From contig PZJY01000002.1 in NCBI GenBank assembly GCA_031472005.1, forward strand, positions 3,968,001 to 4,032,000: a stretch of 64,000 bases of DNA. The letters run 5' to 3'. Made by a program: the position numbers and the translations under genes. The stretch comes from Tetracladium setigerum (lineage: Eukaryota; Ascomycota; Leotiomycetes; Helotiales). Shown here piece by piece: positions 11,535 through 23,987 of this stretch (positions are counted from its first letter, which is position 1; each line of letters begins with the position of its first letter). The notes below the pieces were generated by a model that was not told where the DNA came from, made no database searches, and was given only the letters and a program-made list of their open reading frames with translations.

Positions 11535-14500
11535 ATGGTCAAAGGCCGGCCATCGAAAGGGGGGAAGCCAGGTGGTGGAGGTGGCTCCTCTAAGAAAACC
11601 AATCCAGTATCTACCAATGCCGACGATAGCTTCATTGTCTTTTCCAATTCGGACAAGGAGCCGAAACCAAGAAAAACTCCAAACCAAGATGGAGCCTCGT
11701 CTGCAGGCCTTAGTGGACCTGCATTGCTTGGAGAGCCTGTACAGAGGCCGGATGTCAAGAAGCTGATCGGAGGTGCATCATGGACAGGGAAATTGCCGGT
11801 GAACATGCTCTCGGAGCATTGCCAAAAGCAGAAATGGGAGAAACCTGAGTATACAATGGTGAGTGTAAATCACCTGTCTGAGGGCCGAGTTAACTCTAGT
11901 ATTCCAAGATGAAAACTCCCGAAGGTTGTTCGTCTATGGTTATTCTCAAAGCAAAGAATCCAAAGACCCAACAGATCGTTGCCCTTCCTCCTTTTAAGCT
12001 TCCTCCCACACACAAGCACCTCGCAACGAAACCTACACCTCTCGAAGCAAGGCATTTTGCTGCTACGTATGGACTCTTCCGAGTCTGCAGCATGCGCAAC
12101 ATACATATGATGCTGCCCCAGACTTCCGAGATTTATGGAAGGGCGAGTTTGCAGAATTGAAAAAGGAAGATGTGAAGGATGGCAAGGGATGGATGTATGA
12201 GGCAGATCCTTTCCAGGCTCTTCGCGAAAGAGAGGAAATAAAAGCAGAAATGGAGAAGAAACGCGCAGACCGTGCCAAAGCCCAGGAAAAGGCTGCGTCG
12301 TCTATTGGGGCTCCAGGTAGCGCTGGACTGGCTCTGCGAGGTAATGGACACAGTGGTGGTAATTCTGGTTCGCACAATATCTCTCGTGGCTGGACAAAAG
12401 TACCCAAAATTGAGATGGGCAAACGGACGCGAGCACATGTGGAAGAACTTATCCGAAAGTTCACGATCTGGAATCCAAACAATGTAAAGTTGTCAGAATT
12501 TCAGAAGCATTCGATCGTAAACGAATTCAAGAACTTAGATTTCCGAGAGAGTCATGTCCAGGAAGCTGTGGAGGAGTGCAAAGACCGCGAGGAGACACTT
12601 GAATGGCTACTCATCCATGTCCCGGAAGATGATCTTCCTCGATGGGCTTTACCCGAAGGCTATGTTGCTGGAATCAGCATGGGTAGCAGTGATCTGAAGA
12701 AAGAGGCTGCTATCAAGCGAATGGCAGAAGCTGGCTATTCTCTTGATCTTTGCAAAGAAATGTATGCCATTCACGGCGAAGAGGGGAAGGCTTCTGAGGC
12801 ATTACAGCGCATTCTCATGTCCAGTGGACAAGATCTAGAACCTCTTGATGAGGAGGAATCCTGGGATGCAGAAGACGCCAGGGAAGCCTCAGAAGCTATC
12901 TGGGAAGAAGAGTTGTCAAGTTTGCAATCAGTATCTGGCGACCAATTTTCCCGGCCGTCAAAGGATGTCATCAGAATTGGGATCAAGCCTGCAAACCGTG
13001 GGAGAAATGCTCCAGTGGAGCCTATCTTGCAATTTCGACGATCCAAAGACTACCCACAAAAGCCGCCAATTATTTCCGTCCTCGCGGCTTTGCCGGCATA
13101 CATTCGACTTAGTCTCATGAAGCAAGCACTGAACCACGCTGTCGACACTCTACTCGGGGAGCCAATGCTCTACTTCCTGGTAGATTGGGTTGAACAAAAT
13201 CTCTACGGAATAGTGGAGAGACCAGGAAAGCTGAGAGATGTCTCGGCGGCAGCTTCAACGTTGAGTGAGTTGCGGCCAATCCACCGCAAGAGACAGAAAG
13301 TGTCTCGGCATCCCAGACCCATTAATTGGACGCCCAACCCGCAGAGCAAAGCGGAGTGGATTCAAAGACAAGAAGATCCTAAGCTACAAGCGATGCTCAA
13401 ACAAAGAAGGACATTACCAGCCTGGGAAATGAGGGAGATCATTATCGATACTGTCAATTCACGCCAGGTAACTATCATATCTGGAGAGACTGGATCCGGT
13501 AAATCGACTCAGTCCGCTCAATTCATTCTGGATGACCTATATCAAAATTCTCTAGGGGAAAGTACAAAGATCATGTATGTTTTCTTCGTCCTCTATTACC
13601 TCTCGTTGCTAATAATCAACTAGATGCACTCAGCCGCGTAGGATTTCGGCCCTTGGCCTTGCAGACCGTGTCAGCGATGAGCGTGCGGCCACTGTTGGCC
13701 AAGAGGTCGGCTACATTATTCGAGGAGAATCTAAAGTGTCTCCAAATACTAAAATCACATTTGTCACCACTGGTGTACTGCTGATGCGACTCCAAACCTC
13801 CGGTGGAAGCAGCGCGGATATCCTTGCCAGTTTGGCAGATATCAGTCACGTGATTATTGATGAGGTCCACGAGCGATCTTTGGACACCGATTTTTTGTTA
13901 GTGCTTCTCAGGGATGTTCTCATCAAGCGGAAAGACCTGAAACTCATCCTCATGAGCGCTACTCTGGACGCCGATGTTTTTGAGGATTATTTCAAAGGCA
14001 TCGGCAAGGTTGGACGCATCGAAATCAGTGGGCGAACATACCCTGTTGAAGACTATTACCTTGACGACGTGATCCAGATGACAGGTTTTAACGCCGGTCG
14101 AGGCTATAGAGTTGATGAGAATGATGCAGACACGAAGGGAATGGATGTTAATGTTGCAGCCACCATTCAAAGTATCGGCATGAGGATTAATTATGATTTG
14201 ATCAGCCAGACAGTGAAAGAGATTGATGCCGAATTGTCGCATCTGAAGCAAGAAGGAGGCATTCTCATATTTCTACCTGGTGTTATGGAGATCAATCGAG
14301 CACTGGGTGCGCTGCAGTCCATACCAAATCTGCACGCTCTCCCCTTGCATGCTTCGCTCCAGTCTGTGGAACAACGAAAGGTCTTTCCACATGCACCATT
14401 TGGCAAGCGGAAAGTCATTATTGCTACCAATGTCGCTGAAACCTCTATCACTATTGATGACATTGTCGCAGTCATTGATACGGGTAAAGTGAAAGAGACA

Positions 14501-15902
14501 AGTTATGATCCACAAAACAACATGAGCAAGTTATCCGAGGTATGGGCATCTCAAGCAGCCTGCAAGCAACGAAGAGGTCGTGCAGGCAGAGTTCAAGCAG
14601 GAAAGTGCTACAAGCTTTTCACTCGGAATGCAGAGACCAAGATGTCACCACGTCCAGAGCCAGAAATCAAAAGAGTTCCTCTTGAGCAACTTTGTCTTGC
14701 TGTTGTTGCAATGGGAATTAAGGATGCTGGTAGCTTTCTTGCAAGTGCATTATCGCCTCCCGCTAGTATGGCTGTTGATGGCGCAATGGAGCTGCTCAAG
14801 CGTATCGGCGCTCTTGATGGTGACGATTTGACTGCTCTTGGAAGACATATGTCCCAGATTCCAGCTGATCTGAGGTGTGGAAAGTTGATGGTGTACGGGG
14901 CGATGTTCGGATGCTTAGAAGCGTGTTTGACAATCGCAGCCATTCTGACTGTCAAATCGCCATTCGTTTCACCTCAAGACAAGAGAGAAGAAGCCAAAGC
15001 ATCAAGATCCAAATTCGCCAAGAACCAGGGTGACTTGATGGGAGATTTGAAGGCTTATGAGACGTGGGATGAGATGATGGGGAATAGAAGGTATGATGGA
15101 TGTCCCGAAGTTGATTCTCTTAAATACTAACTAAGATCTTCAGCATCCGCCAGGGCGAAGTCCGTAATTGGTGCTCAGAAAACTTCCTGAACTACCAAAC
15201 TCTCACCGACATTTCCTCTAATCGAACCCAATATCTCGATTCACTACGTGACCTATCATTCCTCCCACGTTACGGCCCCCACCTCCTGCACTCAACATCA
15301 ACAACTCCAACACCGCCCTCATACGCTCTCTCGTCGCGGGGGCTTTCAACCCCCAAGTAGCACGCATCGACTTCCCCGACAAGAAATTCGCCCCATCCAT
15401 GACTGGAGCCGTGGAGCTCGACCCAGAGGCGAAGACAATCAAATTCTTCAACCAAGAAAATGGAAGGGTTTTCGTTCATCCCAGTAGTACTGTGTTCGAT
15501 GCTCAGACTTTCCCGGGTCATAGTGTTTATATGAGTTATTTCAATAAGATGGCGACAAGTAAACTGTTTATTAGAGATTTGACCCGTAAGTCCATCCTCA
15601 CTCTCATCCTTATCTCATTTTTCAAACCGATATGCTAACAACTTTTCACAGCATTCAATGCCTACACAGCCCTCCTCTTCTCAGGTCCCATCACCCTCGA
15701 CACACTCGGTCGCGGTCTCGTCGTTGATGGCTGGTTACGTCTTCGAGGCTGGGCGCGAATCGGAGTCTTGGTAAGCAGGTTAAGAGGAATGTTGGATGAT
15801 GTCCTTGCGAGGAAGATCGATGAGCCGGAGTTGGATTTGGTGGGTAATGAAGTTGTTGCTGCGGTGTTGAGGTTGGTTGAGTTAGATGGGTTGGATCAGT
15901 AA
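11535..15902 (+). CDS. DExH-box RNA helicase, DHX29/DHX57 type (frame broken at two C runs)
   Basis: ATP-dependent RNA helicase related to DHX29/DHX57 and yeast YLR419W, likely acting in translation or RNA remodelling. Exons 11535-11858, 11909-13574, 13624-15090, 15144-15585 and 15652-15902; introns 49-66 bp. About 1383 residues after two one-base corrections. Visible in order: Gly/Lys-rich N-terminus; UBA-like helical segment (EETLEWLLIHVPEDDLP); motif I GETGSGKS (about 636); TQPRRISALGLADRV; DEVH box (IIDEVHERSLDTDF, about 743); LMSATLD; the RRGRAGR motif VI; then HA2 and OB-fold regions. Conserved sequence changes frame at a run of four C (12116-12119) and again at a run of five C (15276-15280). 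One extra C at each restores a continuous protein. I take these as consensus errors, although a true pseudogene is possible. Confidence 0.9.
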
Positions 15903-16469
15903 GGTAGTTAGGTAAGTGTACCTATTTAGGAAAGGGTTTTGGGTTTCGGATGAAAGTTACTTAGGAGGTCGGGAAGTATGCATTTGATGGTTGCGCGTTG
16001 AGTTGGAAAATGGGTAGACGTATGGTTTAGGTAGATGGTGGGGAGGGAAGGGAAAATAGCATGTGGTTAGGCGTTGTCCGCTTCTCGATTTTCAAGGATA
16101 TTCTACAGTCTTTTTGAAGTGCTTTCGAAGCTTCTCTTTCGCTGATGATACGTATATTACTTGGCGCATATCCCTCCCCCTCCCCCTCCCCCACACAGGA
16201 CAGATAATGGCCCTGGACACAATTTGCTGGTCCAATTAATTATAAGTCATGTCCTATTGAGCTTACTGTTCCAGATATGGGAACAGCTAGACCTATGTAG
16301 ATTTTTCTCTCTTTCAGCGGGGCTGTCGTACTTCTGTTCACGTTGCTGTTGATTTTGGTCCTACTGTTGGTATTGGTTTTGCTGTTGATTTGGACATTGG
16401 TGCCGGTTCTGGCTTTGGTGCCGGTTTTGGTATCGCCATTGGTTTTGGTATTGCCGTTTTGGAACATGA
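15903..16469. repeat. imperfect hexanucleotide-like repeat tract
   Basis: After the helicase 3' end there is a C-rich run (ccctccccctccc, about 16172-16193). Then, at about 16340-16465, an imperfect repeat of ttggt/gttttgg units on the + strand reads as Q/N-rich on the minus strand and as Gly- or Leu-rich on the plus strand. It follows directly, and in the same minus frame, the possible small gene at 16470-16719. It could be a low-complexity relic of the same gene. Confidence 0.4.
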
Positions 16470-16719
16470 ATAGATATTTATTGCGGACTCTCAAATCGAT
16501 GTGATATATGGTCGTTGCCTTTGGTCACGAACGCATTACCTGGCATGTAATTCCCTTGTTGCTGCTGGAATCTAGCTTGCGGGTTAGCTTGGTGATTTCC
16601 TCAGCAGGTTGTCGTTCTTCATTCTGAAAACCAACCTGAAAAATGGAAATTCTGTTTCGAAAGCGGGGGAAGTTTATGATCTGGTCAGGTGTGAACTTCT
16701 TGTCGTTATTGTTGTTCAT
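16470..16719 (-). CDS. possible small Q/N-rich protein gene (frame uncertain)
   Basis: Starting at an ATG followed by four Asn codons, a frame reads MNNNNDKKFTPDQIINFP and continues for about 50 residues. A one-base shift at a CCC run near 16580, the same kind of slip seen in clear genes of this window, leads into a frame rich in Gln (RFQQQQGNYMPG) that ends near 16470 with the residues FESPQ. The total would be about 84 residues. There is no signal peptide or known domain. Beyond the stop the same frame stays Gln-rich for about 30 codons. It may be a short orphan gene or chance; confidence is low. Confidence 0.25.
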
Positions 16720-19700
16720 AATTGGGTAAGTGTGAGTTCGGTGTGTACTTGGAACGTTTAGTCTGGTTGATGGAAGCATGAAAGGATTGTCAACAGTAAG
16801 AGGGGATTTATATTCTCGTTCATGATGGCAATTCGGGGAATGTAGTTGGAAGTCTCTTCAGTAATTCCTAGGTCCAGGAGGTTGGAAAGACTTTTATGAT
16901 TGATATATTTTATGACTATGGGAAAGATTTAATACTTAATGACAAGGCAACTGACAGAACTGTTTTGGGGTTTGACAACACAGTTTAAACATGTTCGTGC
17001 TCATAACACCAGAACGTCCACGAAGGACCTGAAGACTCCCGATCGCAGGACCATTCTTCCTGGATATCATTTGAAGTTGATAAATTTAATAAGTTGTTCA
17101 TTCAAATATCCAAAGTCGATTTTCTTCCCACATTTTCCTTTCCTAACTCTGCTTTTGTAAATTTCATGATCACCGAACTTGTTTTTCTTTCCTGATCGCG
17201 ATAGTGGATTCGTGAAACGGCAACAGTGATTTGATCGCTGGTAACATCCAGCAATATGATGTAGATATTTTGAGCTATCGACAGATCCTCTTTGCAGTTA
17301 TCTTTTGCACTGAGTGTTTGCGCCGAATGAGGAGAGAAGTATTAGACCCGACATCTGGTATTCGATCATACTTTTCGACACCCTCTTCAACTCTTTAGTC
17401 CTTGAAACAATTACAGCCCCTTCGTCCCTGGAATCACAACGCTTCGATAGCTTCAATGCGCCTCAAATGACGTTTTATTTTAAATTTTGAGTTACCGAGA
17501 CACGACTGGTCATCAAAGACTGTTGACCCTCACCGGAGTTTATGACCAGTCAACAATAAACGGATTTAGGAACCTGAACAGGCATAGTGTCTCGCCTGAA
17601 ATTTCTAGCCTCCATCTTAAATTCCATCTTGGATGACGATCAGGTCCCTGAGATGGAAGAGGCATCAAGCGGCGAAACCCTAGATTTTGGAGCCACAGTA
17701 CCGTACTGTACTGCACTGTCCAGTACAATCTTGATTGCTGAATGGTCTACTTGATTGAATGTAAACAATATAGTTCAATAATACTTAATCATTCCATCGT
17801 GGAAATAGAGGCTTCCAAAACTCGTGAATGATGTCATGACGTTTTGGTGTGCCTAGATTTTGATTTTAGAGTCTGGAATGCTCAGAGGCCTAGACTTCTG
17901 CAGCAGAAGAGATGCAGAACACCTTCTGCCAGGACAAAATGTGGTATAATTTCTACACAGGCTAGAACTAGAGTCGCGGATATGGCAATATCCGTCCCGT
18001 GAAGCAAATCGAGATCGCTGAACGTTTGATGTTGTCAAGGTGGCAGGTGCTCGGAGGTTTTGTTGTCGGGGACTTCTTGATGTCGGCTAACAGTGGGGTT
18101 TGCCGGAGCATTGTTATGATGCATCAAGTGAAAATGCCATCAAGGGTCTCAGATTGATTACAGGAAGGGTCCAGACTAGCGAATATATGAACATATACTC
18201 CTTTGAATTGGGGAATGTTCAAGATTCCAAGGACTGAGCAAATGCCTGGCGCAGTTATATTTTACATGAGCGATCGCTGATTGATTCAATGGACTCAGAT
18301 GATGAAAGCTGAAGTTAAAATTCTCTTGCATTGCGGTAGAATTGAAATGTACAGAGAAAATGTAGTTTGTTTCTCTTGGCTCAAAGTGATGGTTTGTTAG
18401 TTTTCACTACCGCCGAGCGAGCAGTGGTTCATCAGTGTTCTACATTTGGCCATCCCAGGAGCTTAAAAGCTTACACTTAGCAGAAAATCTAGGCTCGGGC
18501 CCAATCATGTAAAAGGTATGCCGCATTTTGAGAATTCCAGGTGCGCCCATCGCAATTCAGCATCGGCATGTCGCAACAATCAGTACGTATTTGTAAACAA
18601 CGAATACAAGCCAGTCTAGAATTTGTTTAATCATTCTCTGCGAACTACCAACCCCCTTTTTTTCTCTCAACATGATTGATGGCAGTATTATTTTAGTACA
18701 CAAGTAATTATTCAAATCGTCCTCTAATATGGCTAGAATATTTCGAAAGCGTTGGTGAGTTTGTCTACCTAGTCTTTTGTTTAGCTACCAATTAAGCAAG
18801 AGATCTAGTCACGCCTTCTGCTCACCATAAGGCGAACGTTTGATTGGCGGTGAAAACTATTCCATATGTCTTAAAGCTTAGAACCGTACAAGATCCGTGG
18901 TTACCGATCATTAGGTCCTTGTTTAGTAATCTTACTACTGCATTCGCGGACGACCCCGCTGCACGTCATCTGTGGAGAACTTGGGGAAGTGTCCACTAAC
19001 GTGGGTGATAATACCTCCAAGTGAAATGGGATATGATAAGTGTTTCATGATGCTCAGTGAGAATACCTGTCATCCTTCTAGCTAGTCATGGGCCATCTCG
19101 GAAATAACTTGAGTAATGCTCAGGCTCCAAGCCACTCCAGATTACTCGCTATGGTTTCCATGGGACCGCTCATGAGAAGACAGAAGTATGCAGTGGGAGC
19201 TGGGCAGAGACACAAATGAGTATCCTTTTGGTGCTAGTCAAAAATAAATACACTTTCCCCTCCTCTGGTATCACAGGGTCCAGCCTCCAGGGCCATTTTT
19301 CGTCTATTTTGACTTTGTATCTCTCACAACTTTCCGAATTGAAACCACCTTCCGGCATTGTATAACACCTTTGATGTAATCTATTGGTTACCACAGTTGA
19401 TTCAGGACATCTTAAGTCCGAGACCTCAGTCCTGATTTCTGGGGATCTTGGCCAGTTCCCAGCTGTCGTGGTCCGGAATCTCAGTCCCCTGATGTCTGTC
19501 GTACATTGACCAATGACTATGTCGTTACATGCTCACTTCACCCAACTTTAAATGATGGAATTAATCTAGATCTAGGTCCAGAAAGACATGGCACTGCAGT
19601 GATCCGGTTCCAATCTGTTCCGACAAGATTCGGCATCTAGAGCGGCCTTGCGACTACCATCTCGTTGGGATTCTCACTGAAAACCTCATCGACCGATACA

Positions 19701-19722
19701 AGGCAAGATTGAATCCAAATTC
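16720..19722. other. gene-poor AT-rich region
   Basis: About 3 kb with frequent stops in all six frames and no frame with recognisable coding character, RNA gene or intact mobile element. Base composition is visibly more AT-rich than the genes on either side. It is followed by the promoter of the secreted protein at 19869. Confidence 0.5.
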
Positions 19723-19868
19723 TATAAAAGGCCTCTTCTCCCCGTCAATTAATTTAACATCAACAAACACAACACTCTCATCTTCTCTCACTCTCAACAA
19801 CAAACCAGCAAACCAACAAACAACAAACACAAAAGCAGATTTCAAACAACCGCCTACCAACCGCCAAC
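19723..19868 (+). promoter_or_regulatory. TATA box and CA-rich leader of a secreted-protein gene
   Basis: TATAAAAGG at 19723-19731 is followed by a CT-rich then strikingly CAA-rich leader (caacaaacaacaaacac and similar) up to the start codon at 19869. A TATA box plus unstructured CA-rich leader is the classic layout of strongly expressed fungal genes. Sequence is seen; strength is inferred. Confidence 0.55.
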
Positions 19869-20611
19869 ATGAAGTTCTCCATGATCACCACCTTCGCTCT
19901 CTTTGGCAGCATCATCGCAGCTCCAACCTCTGACATTGAAAAGCGAGGTGTCACCGACTCTGTCAGCAACATTGTCAATACCCTTACGACATCAGTGAAC
20001 GCAAACATTCTCAACATCAGTGAGTTCAACCTTCATGTACCCGCAGAATACACGAACCGACCAGAACTGACTCTCCCCAGATAATCTAGCCGCCAGTGTC
20101 AAGAACAGCGTCGGAGCTTCCGCTCAAGTTATCGTCGATGCCAGAGCCGACCTCGTCGCCATCAAAGACGCCTTGGTATTAGCGGCTACTCAACTCACCG
20201 GCAACTCAGTCGGTGCCGTTGGTGGAATCGCTGGAGCTGGAGTCGCTCTCACACAGGAAGAAATCGATCGATTGACCAACGCCATCAATCAACTCCAAGC
20301 CCTCATCTCAGCCATCAGTGCAACCGCCACCGTTACCGTGACTGACTTGGGACCTGGTAAGTTTAATCCAACATATCCATTTGTTCGAATTGGTGTGCTG
20401 ATTAAAATGTGATGTAGCCGCACAAATCCTGTTAGCTGCTCAACTCGCTGCTGTGAAGGCCGCCATTGCCCCATTCGCTGCTCCCTTGACTGTCTTTGCA
20501 ACTGCCGTTAGCAACGCCCAAGCAAATGCTTCACTCACCGTCACTGGACTTCGTGCAGCAATTACTGGTATCCGCAACATTTTCCTCGGCTATGTCGGCA
20601 CCACGCTTTGA
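19869..20611 (+). CDS. secreted Ala/Val-rich helical protein (HsbA-like?)
   Basis: Three exons (19869-20019, 20081-20356, 20418-20611) with two 61-bp introns give 206 residues. The N-terminus is a signal peptide (MKFSMITTFALFGSIIAAP) followed by a Kex2-type KR site at about residue 26-27. The mature part has no Cys and is rich in Ala, Val, Thr and Asn in amphipathic helical stretches (for example IDRLTNAINQLQALISAISA). This general build recalls hydrophobic-surface-binding or galactomannoprotein families (HsbA), but I see no decisive motif. Function unknown, perhaps surface coating or wall association. The strong promoter suggests abundance. Exon joins keep frame exactly, so the model is firm even if the family is not. 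Confidence 0.8.
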
Positions 20612-23163
20612 GGAGCTCGCTCTCATTGGGAGGCCAGAAGGTTTAGTCTGAACTTGAGCCAGAAATTGGAATTTGGAAATGGGGTAAATGACTGGATCTC
20701 TTACTCAAGATTGTACATACGGGAGTTTTGCTCTTCAGTCATTTAGTTACAGTACATAGGTTCTATACGTATACGAATATAAGTTATTTGGAGTTACTTT
20801 TTTGCAACAAGTTACTCACTGAGAAACTCGTCATTATGTCTTTTCTGTTAAGAGTGAGGTTGAAGAGAAATGGCTTTGAGAAAGCATGCGAGAATTTTTG
20901 AGAATAAGCAAAAGTGGTTTGCAGAATACGTCTTGCTAAAGATGGAAGACATGGAAGTTCACTACCAGTCGAAACGCAGCACGAAGTACCTCCATACAGG
21001 CACTAACAACGAGACCCACAATAGAAAGACTCTGAAATGCAATAAAACATAAAGGAATGTTTTTAAGGTTTTATATTTTTTTCTCTTCCTCCCTCCCCAG
21101 AGCAGTGGAATAACATTAGCGGATCTCTCTCACTTCAAACATAGACATCATTTTTTCCACATCTGCGCTATATCACCCAACCACCTTCCCCTCGTCCACT
21201 CTAAATTTAAAGCTCCTCCAGAGCAAAGCCACGAAACATCGGGCAACTCAACAAGGAGCTTTCTCCTTCTCGAGCAACAGACCCAGAGCCACCACATCGG
21301 GCAACTCAAGAAGGAGTTCCACCCCTCCTCTCCAGAGCAAAGGCCCGCAACAACATCGGGCAGCTCAAGAAGGAGCTCTCCGTTTCCTCGAGAGAAAATC
21401 TAGATTAATTTTCGCATTTATGGCTTTTCTAGACCCCCAGTCGAGAAACGGAGAATGATATGGCTCTCCTTAAATTGTTTCGGCTGAAACGGTGAGGTGA
21501 ATATTCCACAGGGCCGGTCTTTTAAAGCAAGATTTAAAAGATCCGGGGGAGAACGGCTTGCGCGGTCGATTGTCATGTGGCTAAAAACAGCTTAGGGAGA
21601 ACTTAAGTCTGTTTTGGTTTGGGATTTGAAGATATCCAGTTTTCGGGCAGGAATCAAGAAGGAGTGGTGTTGAGTTGTTGACCATATTTTACGGGCACCA
21701 TCCCCGCACAACCAAGAGGAGTGCTGGGAATGGAAGAGTCACAAAACAAACACCGACCGGGGCAGTCTGGAGAACTTGCACGCAGCATTGGGTCCGAAAG
21801 CCATAGGATGAGGTTCGTGGAGAATTCGGTTGGGGGCAATTTCCTGAAACTCGCTTCGAGCGTTCCGTAAAGATGGCGAACGGAAGCTTGCCAAAATTGC
21901 AAACGGAAAAACCGAATCGATCTCGTCGATTTGGTTTCTCGATTTAGTTTTCTCGATGAGAGAACTGATTTTCCAAAGTGAAAGAACTGACAAGCCAAAT
22001 CCCGAAGGTTGATGCCGTTTTGGTCATCCGATAAGGGTGAATGTGACAAAGTCTTGCGATCCCATCAACATCGCAGAAGGACGGCAGTGTGTTTGAAAAG
22101 CCGGTTTGTGTGATTCAACTTTGTGTGTTTCCAAACTACCCTCGTTGGAGTTGGTATCACCGAGTAACAGGTCTGTGTATCCCTTTCTCGGGTCATAGGG
22201 CGCCTCCGCGATCCTCCCATCTGCCTAGAACTCGTATCATCGCGACATTTGATCTGTTTGAATCGGCAAAGTGCATCCTCGAGTGTTCCGCAGTGGTTGG
22301 TTGCATCATCGACCTGCGCAATATCAGCATCCGTTCCACTTGAAAAGATGTGTAAAAGATAATCCCAAACAATACCTTTTCCCTCCTTATCCCCACCATT
22401 CCTCCCAGATTGCCAGCCCCACCAACAATGCGATAATCGTTGCGCGAACGCCATCAGGGCCCGAAATATGGTATAGACCGCTTCATATCGTCGACGGTTG
22501 GCATCCCATGGGATCAGTTCATGGGATGACGCACCAGGGTGTAATGTTGATGGTTTGGTGCGCGATTAAAAAGGAGAGAAGAAAAACGTTCGCGAGCTCA
22601 TTCACATCTGCAAGCCCGTCAATCGGCAAATTTCTCACGTGACTAGTCCTCCGAAGTCGAGGAACTTGGTACCACGACAATACGGGTTGGTGCAGATGTT
22701 TGTATTGATTCGAATGATCGTATTTCAAATTTCTTGATCTGATTTTGATATTGTATACTCCCAACGAAGGGTTACAAGAACGCCTTTTGTGGAACACTGC
22801 TGGTTCGTGTTCATCAGGAAAGACTTGAACGTATTATATCAGAGACATGGAGAACAACAACGAGCAATCACCCGTTACGAGTCCGGAGCCAAAGGATTAG
22901 ATGAGGGGAGCTGGTTAGTATCACTTAATGTTTAGTACACAAAGAAATCAAGATTGCGGTATTACAATCGGACTCGTGCCAGGTTCTGATATCAAGCCTA
23001 GGTTTGAGATTGATACGCAAGGAAGCACTCGATGAATAATTCTTTAAATTGAACTGTAAGTAGACTTTCAACTGAAAATACTTCCCACTACTTCATTTCA
23101 ATTCATCTCCAATTATTTTTGTTTCTCCTGAATCGCGTCAATTTTGCGAATCGAAACAAAATC
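20612..23163. other. intergenic region with a short tandem repeat
   Basis: About 2.5 kb without a supported gene. A three-copy repeat at 21200-21400 is listed separately. Frames of 80-130 codons on the minus strand (21654-22454) lack motifs and look like chance. The last 120 bases before 23164 are pyrimidine-rich, like a leader. Confidence 0.45.
21215..21395 (+). repeat. three-copy degenerate tandem repeat, 58-59 bp
   Basis: The core acatcgggcaactcaa is found at 21236 and 21294 and, with one change, at 21353. Each is followed by a(c/g)aaggag and preceded by variants of cagagcaa(a)gcc. Spacing is 58 and 59 bp. No long open frame runs through all copies. No protein or RNA function is recognised; it may be a minisatellite. 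Confidence 0.6.
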
Positions 23164-23510
23164 ATGCAGTTCAAGTCACTACCTCTCATCACAACACTCA
23201 CACTCATTCTCACCCCTCCCTCGTACTCTCAAGGTAAGCCTTTTCTATGATTCGTAAAAGCAGTTCTAACAGGATCCTAGTTTTCCTCCAAGGAAATCCT
23301 CTCTGCGCTGTAGGGGGATATACCCAAGTTCCCGGCCCCTATCAACAAACAACTCATCAACAATCTGGCGCAAGCCTCCGGTCATGCTTCAATGAATGCA
23401 AAGCAGCGTTTCCAAAATGCAAGAGCATATCGTTTCACGCCAGATACACACTTTGTCTGTGGTATGATCAAGTGGTGGAGAAGACACAGTTGGTGCCAGA
23501 TAAAAATTAG
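23164..23510 (+). CDS. small secreted PAN/apple-like cysteine-rich protein
   Basis: Exon 1 (23164-23233) encodes a clean signal peptide (MQFKSLPLITTLTLILTPP). Exon 2 starts at 23293 (59-bp intron) or 23281 (47-bp intron); both AG sites keep frame, giving 95 or 99 residues. The mature peptide has five Cys in a layout like the core of PAN/apple domains (CFNECKAAFPKCKSISF, then TLCLWYD). In fungi such domains bind carbohydrates or proteins outside the cell. The ending QVVEKTQLVPDKN is typical of the end of a single PAN module. Small size, secretion and high Cys make it effector-like, but this is inference. Confidence 0.7.
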
Positions 23511-23987
23511 CGAGTTCTTGCATTGGGACTTGGGGTGTCATATTACTGCTTCGGGGACGCAGAGGGAGGAGGTCGCTTGGGAAGGGTGAGGAAAGGTTTC
23601 GGTATTCCAATTTCTACTTACTGGTTGACTGAAAAGAGTCAGCCTTTTAGCATGCTTTCTCATGTATTTCCTAATACTTGGCCAATCGCAGAAAGTTACT
23701 AGAAGAATATTTTTTAGATGTAAAGTATTATTAGCAATGCCTTGATAAGCTTGCTTTTATGCTAGTAGTATTTCCCTGGAGGCGCGACATACTAAAAGTT
23801 TTGCTAGTCATAACCGAAAGGCCCTCCTGGGACGGCTTTCTGAAACACCCGCAATTGAAAATATATACATGTATTCAAGTATCTAAGGACAAATATTTAT
23901 ACACATAAGTTTCTTCCACAACCAGCATTCGTCTATTACCAGGGTCCCAATCGCCAGGGAAGCCATACGCAGTTGCACGCGCGGATG
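23511..23987. other. intergenic, nothing recognised
   Basis: About 0.5 kb between two convergent genes (PAN-like, plus; enoyl-CoA hydratase family, minus). It should hold both 3' UTRs. It is AT-rich with no other feature. Confidence 0.5.

Noticed and set aside
12060..12121. A tiny intron as the cause of the first helicase frame change
   Set aside because: The only GT...AG pair is 24 bp and a multiple of three, so it neither fits intron size nor repairs the frame; a missing C does.
21654..22454. Minus-strand frames of 80-131 codons
   Set aside because: Several overlapping frames in the same stretch, none with motifs or splice logic.
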